Below the pieces are notes generated by a model. That model had not been told where the DNA came from and did not search any database. It saw only the letters and a program-made list of their open reading frames with translations. Shown here piece by piece: positions 57,276 through 64,000 of a stretch of 64,000 nt of DNA; positions within the stretch are counted from its first letter, which is position 1, and every line of letters starts with the position of its first letter. This DNA comes from Pseudeuparius sepicola. Taxonomy: Eukaryota > Arthropoda > Insecta > Coleoptera > Anthribidae. The position numbers were made by a program, and so were the translations under genes. Where the stretch lies: assembly GCA_963920635.1 (NCBI GenBank), contig OY987298.1:125187735-125251734 (forward strand), read 5' to 3'.

Positions 57276-57799
57276 GTAATTTTTGACCAATGAACACTAT
57301 AAGAGCACTGTAATCTCGACTATAATTATTGTTACACTACAGACTCCAGGCTGAAATAATTATTTGAATTCGATTTGTAATATGCTAATAGATATCGACA
57401 ATGTGTGATTAATTTCTAATTTCAAACTCAAAATGGCAACGCAGCGACCACCTATAAATAAAAACGAAATGTTTTAAAAAGGTGGACCTTTCCTACTGAG
57501 CGTATGAAATATGAACATTGTTACCTATTTAGTGCTTACAATAAGCTGTTATAAAATGCAAAAACTTAAATCCTGATAAAAATTATTTACAGCGATCTCG
57601 AAAAGAAATTTAGCATTCTACAGGAAGTATTTAAGGAAGTAACCCAATTAGTGTGCAAGTCGTCTTCCAATTTTGAAAGTTTTCCTACAAGTAGTGTACA
57701 AAACTCTATTTAAAAATAAAAAAAAATGTGTAAAAACTGATTCATCGGTAATAAAATGTTTTGAACATAGGTGAGAAAACATTAATCTGTTTTTTGTAG

Positions 57800-57960
57800 A
57801 GATTCATGGCTTGACTTGATATTCAAGCTACTTGACTTGACCTGAAATCAAGTCAAGTTCAAGACAAGTAGTAATTTTCCACTATCAAGTCAAGTCAAGT
57901 ATTTATTTCTCAAGTAATTGAAAAATCAAGTTTTTCTTCAAGCTACTTGTTACTTGATTT
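57800..57960. repeat. CAAGTCAAG-rich repeat, copy 2
   Basis: GAGATTCATGGCTTGACTTG, ATATTCAAGCTACTTGACTT and GAAATCAAGTCAAGTTCAAG match 58313-58496 almost word for word. Confidence 0.85.
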
Positions 57961-58312
57961 TTATAAATTTCAAATTTTATTATCAGTTAGGACCAGTTAG
58001 GTAAATAATAATAATAAACCTTTGCATTGTACACTTTTTTGCAAAACTAGGAAAGAACAAAAATAAACTATTTTAAGTCCGTACCAAAACTATGTGTATA
58101 GTCTGTGTAACAACAAAAACTTCTATTTGTTTGTCTGGGTCTGTGTAACATAGACAACAAAAACTTCTATTTGTTTCACGTTAACACCGTTCAAAGCACT
58201 TTTTTTTCTTAATATATAAACATTTTTCTCGGAAACTTGGTTCTTATTTTGTGTGTTAATAATAAATAAACATGTTCACAAGTAAAAGTAAATTTTATTT
58301 TATTGGCAATTT

Positions 58313-58496
58313 TAGAGATTCATGGCTTGACCTGATATTCAAGCTACTTGACTTGACTTGAAATCAAGTCAAGTTCAAGTCAAGTAGTAATTTTCCAATA
58401 TCAAGTCAAGTCAAATATTTAATTTGTCAAAAGCTTGATTTTCAAGTCAAGTTATTTGTTAAAATGTCAAGCTACTTGACTTGATGAAACCCTAGT
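58313..58496. repeat. CAAGTCAAG-rich repeat, copy 3
   Basis: It starts TAGAGATTCATGGCTTGACC and ends TTGACTTGATGAAACCCTAG. The end matches the copy at 2740-2926, and the start matches the copy at 57800. Confidence 0.85.
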
Positions 58497-58689
58497 TTTT
58501 TGTAACGAATTTGCACTTTTTATAGCAATTATCTGATAGAGAAAAACTCGCGTCGGCGTTCTTTGTGTTTAAAGCATTAAACATTTGACATTCAGGTAGA
58601 AATAACGTTATCTCTACTACATCAATTAACAACACAACAAAAACAGTTCACTTTAAACAATAATTTAATGAATTTTAAACGTTTAGCAT

Positions 58690-59310
58690 TTCAAACAAAT
58701 GTCAATATTTTGTCCTCCAGCGGTCATTATCAGCTGATCCTGATAGTTCGATAGTTGGACTGCCCTATAAATGCCATAAACCAAACCTAAACCACCTGAT
58801 AACATATAGGCTTCCAAATTTGTTGTTTGCGAGGGTATGTATAAAAAAATTTAAAACACTTTGCTGGCTTTGACGACATTAAACGTTTCCAACCAAGCTA
58901 TCACTACTTAAAGGAAGTATAGAATAAATAATCTATTCTAAATGGTTAACCCACAAAACAAAGATAGACCCAGAAAGCTTCTTTAGTATTCAGTGATGAT
59001 GATATATTTAATAGTCCCTTTCAAATCCAGTAGCTGGAATGGCACGCAATATGCTACTTAAAAGAAAATTATTTAATAGTTCTCTAATAAAACTTTTAAT
59101 ACCTTTGTATCATTTATGGATGGACGATTTGATGAAATTTCTCAAATCGCATGACGAGTAATATTGATTTCTTACGATGTCCACGCAAATCCATTTATCA
59201 ATATAGACACAAACTGGACAATAATTGCATTGAAAATGTTTTCAAGTGGCCTAATTTGGTTGAAAATTGGGAAAATGTGAAATTACTTGAAAAATGGCCT
59301 AGCTAACCAT
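58690..59310. other. Small unrecognised coding-like frames
   Basis: Minus strand about 58832-58690: MLSGGLGLVYGIYRAVQLSN, then YQDQLIMTAGGQNIDICLK. Plus strand 59150-59305: MTSNIDFLRCPRKSIYQYRH, then KLDNNCIENVFKWPNLVENW, ending at TAG-free TAA. Just before it another + frame reads LLIPLYHLWMDDLMKFLKSH. These look less random than neighbouring frames, but splice joins could not be established and no family was recognised. Confidence 0.25.
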
Positions 59311-59984
59311 GGTGTGAGAAATTTTACCTTTCGAAGCCTTGATTTAAACTATTATATATAGAAAAATTTTACTGCACAACTCGAGTGGAATGTCCATATC
59401 GCCCTCGACCGATTGAGCACTTCGCTTACGGCGTCGTGCTGAATCCTCGTCCTCGTATATACAGGGTGTTAAGATTTGATTCGGAACACCCCTGTAAAAT
59501 AGGGTACTTGACAATATTTTTAATTGCTCTAAAATCGTACTCAGTTTACTGTAGATGCACCAACATAACACGTAATAAATAAAACAACGGCTTTAAACCC
59601 TTATTTATTTATGATAATGAAGGACGAAGTTGCACAATTTTGCTCAGACTGAAATCTACAGTTTCGTCGTTCTGTTGTCCAGAACGCCAAAAATGGGGAA
59701 CTTGCACAAAAATTAAATTTGAAAAATATTACTTTCAAACGTAATTGATTGCCATTAAATGAACCACAGTTCACAAAAAAACTCATTTTTTATTTGTATG
59801 TAATAAATATAAGCAATAAAAACTGCATAATTCAAATCATTCTTGTAACGCGCCCTCCTTGGTTGTGACGTCAAGTAGCTCGTTGGTGGTGGCGCCTCTG
59901 GTGGGCGGCGGTATAAGCTAATATGGTCTTCAATCTTCATAATAACCATGTCCAATTATTACTAAAAACGATAATCAGTGATAT

Positions 59985-60105
59985 AAGAGAGAGAATGCAG
60001 TGATAATTAAAAAAAAACTTCTTGTGCGATTGAACCCGAGACCTACTAATTACTAGTCCTGTAGCCTCACCATTCAGTTAAAGATCCCTCTGGAAATGGA
60101 TCTCC
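59985..60105 (-). mobile_element. tRNA-related SINE, copy 2
   Basis: On the minus strand: GTAATTAGTAGGTCTCGGG, TTCAATCG (B box), an A/T run, then CATTCTCTCTCTTATAT. It has the same layout as 23580-23715. Confidence 0.55.
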
Positions 60106-61530
60106 GAACTGTTTATTTTAACGTTAAATTTCCATTTTCCTTCCCTAATTCTGTGCAGCTGTCACTCCTGTCACTGCCTTCTGATAAATCCAGCTATATG
60201 ACGTCACAACCATTCCCGCGCTTTTCGTGTCGTTTCAAATGAATAGCTTGAGGTCTCAAGTTTAATTATTTATTGCAAATTAAATATTGCGATTTGAGGG
60301 CTGATATTTGGTATGTGCTCTTTCTATAGATAGGTAAATATATTAAAGAAATAAAAAAAATGTTCAAGTTCCCCATTGGCAACCTCTGTGCCTCTCTGGA
60401 GAAACAGAATTGCAATATTTCCGATCCCCGTTTGCAATAATTCGTGGAACAAAGGCAAATTGTACTTTTCTATTCAAATGTCTCCAGATTGCCTATGAAT
60501 ATATGTTACTTAATGTATTGCAACCTTTGAGCTTTAACTAACGCACAAAAATGTTGTCACATAAAGACTTTTTTATTTCCGTATAGTGACTTCTCTATAG
60601 CAAAATGGTGTCTGTTTATGCTGCACACGCTGGAAACTATATCCTTCATCTCTGTGTGATCTCTGTCACGTGACACTTTGGTTAAAATATCAGTATACGG
60701 AACATGTTATAAAAATATTCAGGATTCAATAATGTGGAAATACTCGCGTATGTGGCAACGCCACCCGCCCACTTAGGCATCTAGCCACAACCTTCTCAAA
60801 CTTACAAGCCCTGTGCAAACATGTGGCAACGCGGCGGCGGGATGGATCAACGGGTCAATGCAGTCTAGCGGGTCTAGTAACGATCGGCCTTTTGACGAAC
60901 TTTTCGGTACTTTGACATAGTTTCCCTTTTCTAATAAAATTTTCAACAATTTTTATAATTACAATAGGTTAAGTATAATTATAATAGGTTAAGTAAGTAA
61001 GTTAGTTAAGTAAGTAACTAAGTAACAGACAATAATAAAATCGGTAACAAAATATACACAGAATTTAAATTAAGTACGATTCCTGGTGTGGATAGGTACA
61101 TTTTCGACAAATAATATACCTAACAAATGTGGAAATAGAGGGGACTACATTTGTTGTAAGTCGAATTTTTGTTAGAATTTTTTGCAAAATAATCCGTCGG
61201 GCAAACGATGATTATCTTTTCTTACGGTTAAATTTTCATGAAAATATAAACAACAAACGAACATAAAAGTGCGTTTTGTGATTGAAATGGCAGTTAGGGT
61301 CAATTTCATAATACATCATCTTTTGACTATGAAAATTTTGCAACAATTTTAAACAATGTTTCAATCATTACAAAAACTTCTCTAATTTTAAAGGGTACTT
61401 TAGTTTGTCTATTAATTATTTTGTACTTAAATTTTCGTCCTTCGAAAGCCCAAAACGAATACAAGTCTACCGCCTGCCGTCAAGCAAAGAAAACCTAGCT
61501 ACTTCATGTTATTATTAGGATTTGACTTAC
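60106..61530. other. No supported gene
   Basis: AT-rich with scattered CpGs. A short GTTAAGTAAGTAA tandem stretch lies at about 60968-61025. No exon was found that could follow the candidate first exon at 61531-61578. Confidence 0.4.
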
Positions 61531-61578
61531 CGCCAGGTATTCAACTAAGTTCTCGCTTCCCTCGACGATTCTAGGCAT
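61531..61578 (-). CDS. Candidate first coding exon, unknown product
   Basis: On the minus strand an ATG at 61578 (context CAAGATG) reads MPRIVEGSENLVEYLA (16 codons, phase 0) and ends at GCG|GTAAGT, a full consensus donor. A CpG-containing upstream stretch (61580-61800, GGGCGGAAACAGACTGC) could be its promoter/5' UTR. It lies 300 bp inside the right end of the 59458-61879 TIR unit, so it may belong to a transposon gene and not to a host gene. No downstream exon was identified. Confidence 0.35.
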
Positions 61579-61879
61579 CTTGAGGCTTCAAATTAAAATT
61601 GTATAAAGAAATAATAAATTATTGCGCTTCTTCACTTTGAAATTTTACAAAATGTTTCAGTTTTGCACGAACAAAACAAATTTATAAAAAAGCTGTCGCC
61701 ACCGCTTCGAGCAGTCTGTTTCCGCCCAGGGCCACACTGCCTTGTAGTATAGAAATCTCACGACGATACCACTACCCGCGCCCCGCACTATAAAACTAAT
61801 TCTCGCAAGTTCTTAAAAATCGTGTAGCGCGACGCAATTTTACAGGGTTGTTCCGAATCAAATCTGAACATACTGTATA

Positions 61880-62658
61880 TATACAGTGTGGTCCAGAGTT
61901 CGCAACAAATGGGAAAATTTTTTATTGTTGAGATATTAAAAAAAGTATTCTGTGGAATCTTTTCCGCACGTCCAATAATGTAAGAATCGATTTTGGCATA
62001 TGTCAAGTCACTACCAATATGGCGACAATTTTAAAAAACTACCATTAAGTCAAGAAAAGTAAAATTAAATGACGAGGTATCACAAAAAGTTAATTGAAAA
62101 TGTTGTCTAGAATGTAAATTTAGACCTTTGCGCAAAATTTAAAGGAGTTTCTGGAGTTTTCACGTCAAAATATTATTAAGGAAACTTGATCATTGTGAAA
62201 AAATAAAATTTTGACGTGAAAGCTCCAGAAAGAACACTTTTCTAAGAAAAAAGTGGGAGACAAATCTAAAAATCATTACAAAAAAAATAATGGACATTTT
62301 ATCGTGATCCTTTCAGTAGAAGGCTTTTAAATATAGTTAAGTGGGTATTAATTAACCACTATAATTACCTACTTTTACGAAAAATTGACTTCTGGAACGC
62401 ATTTCTTTACAATTTCCGTGAAAAAACATTGTAACACCGTGTCAGATAATCCGTTTAATCCTCGATTTAATCTAATATACAGTGCTACTTGTAAAATTTT
62501 AGCCGGTAACTTTATGCTTGAGTTGTAATTATGGCCAACTACGACCACTTTTATGGGCGGCTGAAATTTTAAAATTTAGATGGCTGCAGCAAATTGAAGA
62601 ACAGGTAAAAATGACAAAATGTGCTTCTTTTGGCCTATAATAATAATAATATATGCTC
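61880..62658. other. Transposon end plus unrecognised AT-rich DNA
   Basis: TATACAGTGTGGTCCAGAGT at about 61876 is the left end of a further element; I found no convincing right end. The remainder to 62658 has no recognised features. Confidence 0.4.
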
Positions 62659-64000
62659 ACTGCGAGCGGAACATCATTGCAATGCAGCAGAAGGGCTGCT
62701 CGAAGGGCGCAATGGGATGCAAAGAGCAACTCATCATAGACTCTGTCATCTGAAACCAGGCTCATTCCAAGCAACGAAACCTCCACATGGCTTATGTGGA
62801 CTACAAAAAAGCATTTGATTCCGTACCTCACGACTGGCTCACAGGTATCTTAAAGCTGTATAAAATAGATCATCATACAGTTTCCTTTTTAGAACACGTT
62901 ATGACAACCTGGCGCACTAAGATACAACTCAGAACTGCAAACAGTAACATCGAGACCGACACAATCAACATCCGAAGAGGGATTTTCCAAGGAGATTCAC
63001 TCAGTCCACTGTGGTTCTGCATGGCGATGAACCCTCTATCACATCGGTTGAACTCTACAAAATATGGCTTCGCTATCAAAAGCAACAACGCAGAAGCGAT
63101 CAAGTTGAATCACCTATTATATATGGATGATTTAAAACTGATCGCCGCAACCAAAAACCAACTAACGCAAATGCTTAAAATTGTAGAGGAGTTCTCCAGG
63201 GACATCGGAATGCTGCGCAAAGCGCACACGAGATGCAGGACGGCCAGGAGATCGAAGCAATGAGCATGGGAGATACATACAAGTATCTCGGGATGAAACA
63301 AGCTCAAAGGATAGACCATCGAACAATGAAGACTGATTTAACGAATGAATTCATCAAGAGAGTAAGACAAGTAGTGCGAACTGATCTTAACAGCAGGAAT
63401 TTGTTTAAGGCCCTGAACACGTATGCGTGCTCTGTACTCAGCTATTCGTTCGGAATAGTGAATTGGACCAACACGGACATCAACAACCTGCAACGAAAAG
63501 TTAGGACACTACTGACAAAAGCTCATAAACATCATCCCCGTAGCGCCGTAGAAAGAACAACTCTGCCACGTCAACTAGGAGGAAGAGGATTGGCAGATCT
63601 CAGCAAGCAATTGGACCAACAAAAATTAAATCTGCGTAATTATTTCTACAGGCAGGCCAACAGCTCCACACTACATAGGGCTATATGCGGAGCAGACGTC
63701 TCAACACCGCTACGTCTGACGGAACACGAGCGTCAAAATCACCACCGAACCGACAACGATAAACTACAGAGGTGGTTGGGGAAGCCGCTGCACGGGAGGC
63801 ATCCTAATGAGGTTAACCAGGAACATGTCGACAAGTTAGCGTCGAACTATTGGCTGACCTCGGGACGAATGTTCCCCGAGACGGAAGGCTTCCTACTGGC
63901 CATACAAGATCAGGTTATACCAACTCGCAACTACCTAAAATTCATTGTAGGAGATGCATCGGTAGTGGATGACAGATGCAGATACGGGTGCCCGACTTCA
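62659..64000 (+). mobile_element. R4/Dong-type non-LTR retrotransposon, 5'-truncated, running off the window
   Basis: From 62659: ERNIIAMQQKGCSKGAMGCK, EQLIIDSVI, one TGA stop, then HMAYVDYKK and AFDSVPHDWL (RT motif A). Next come IRRGIFQGDSLSPLWFC (motif B), HLLYMDDLKL (the catalytic YMDD, 63115-63135), and LKIVEEFSRDIGM. At about 63213 a small deletion removes the usual FGLDKC stretch and shifts the frame. The rest is open from about 63233 to the edge: MQDGQEIEAMSMGDTYKYLG, LNTYACSVLSYSFGIVNWT, LPRQLGGRGLADLSKQLDQQ and VDDRCRYGCPTS, where the CCHC knuckle before the restriction-like endonuclease begins. The endonuclease domain lies beyond the window. The motif order and wording fit the R4/Dong group of the R2 clade. 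Confidence 0.88.

Larger units (their letters stand above)
59458..61879. mobile_element. TIR-bounded element, 2.4 kb
   Basis: Left end TATACAGGGTGTTAAGATTT and GATTCGGAACA.. TGTAAAAT; right end ATTTTACAGGG.. TGTTCCGAATCAAATCTGAA then CATACTGTATA. Inverted repeats are about 42 bp. The right end abuts another terminus (TATACAGTGTGG) at TA. The interior includes a SINE (59985-60105) and, next to the right end, a candidate first exon (61531-61578). Alternatively the two ends are independent insertions. Confidence 0.62.

Overview
This window looks like AT-rich, transposon-dense nuclear DNA from an insect, possibly a beetle, although the species cannot be fixed from sequence alone. Supporting signs are short GT-AG introns (68-92 nt), an insect-type DUF4773 secreted-protein gene, mariner, Tc1, Penelope and R4/Dong-like elements, tRNA-derived SINE copies, and many short inverted-repeat elements. 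There are no operons, no bacterial-style genes and no CRISPR. Most long open frames are chance, so the real coding content has to be read through splice sites.

The best gene is a complete four-exon DUF4773 gene at 3203-5201 (+): signal peptide, Cys-rich core, all introns in phase 1, and a poly(A) signal at 5319. A ~600 bp inverted-repeat element sits in its third intron. Weaker gene evidence comes from frame-preserving introns that join two open exons: 22027-22303 (+), 49950-50474 (-) and 17803-18171 (-). There are also candidate first exons ending at strong splice donors (57089-57134 (-), 61531-61578 (-)), a candidate first coding exon at 31572 (+), a CpG-rich possible promoter/first exon at 38480-39010, and a possible chemoreceptor-like pseudogene at 12563-12887 (-). 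None of these was matched to a known protein.

The rest is mobile DNA. Retroelements: degenerate CR1/Jockey-like LINEs (571-2515, 20690-21655, part of 44871-45010), a Penelope-like remnant with a GIY-YIG domain (45400-46290, -), an R4/Dong-type LINE running off the right edge (62659-64000, +), and two tRNA-related SINE copies (23580-23715, 59985-60105, -). DNA transposons: a Tc1 copy with both terminal repeats (42974-44535), a mini-mariner that kept only the two ends of its transposase (27754-28044, -), and many foldback or MITE-like elements.

The most striking pattern is a set of TIR elements with different interiors but a shared terminal consensus close to TACAGGGTG. They butt directly against one another at TA, so the junctions read CCCTGTATACAGGG; the clearest chain is 51454-53984 / 53981-54845 / 54844-56340. 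Two of them (15163-16636 and 54844-56340) have ~0.5 kb inverted arms around the same C-terminal piece of a mariner-superfamily transposase, and both carry the same frameshift, which suggests that one defective master copy was amplified.
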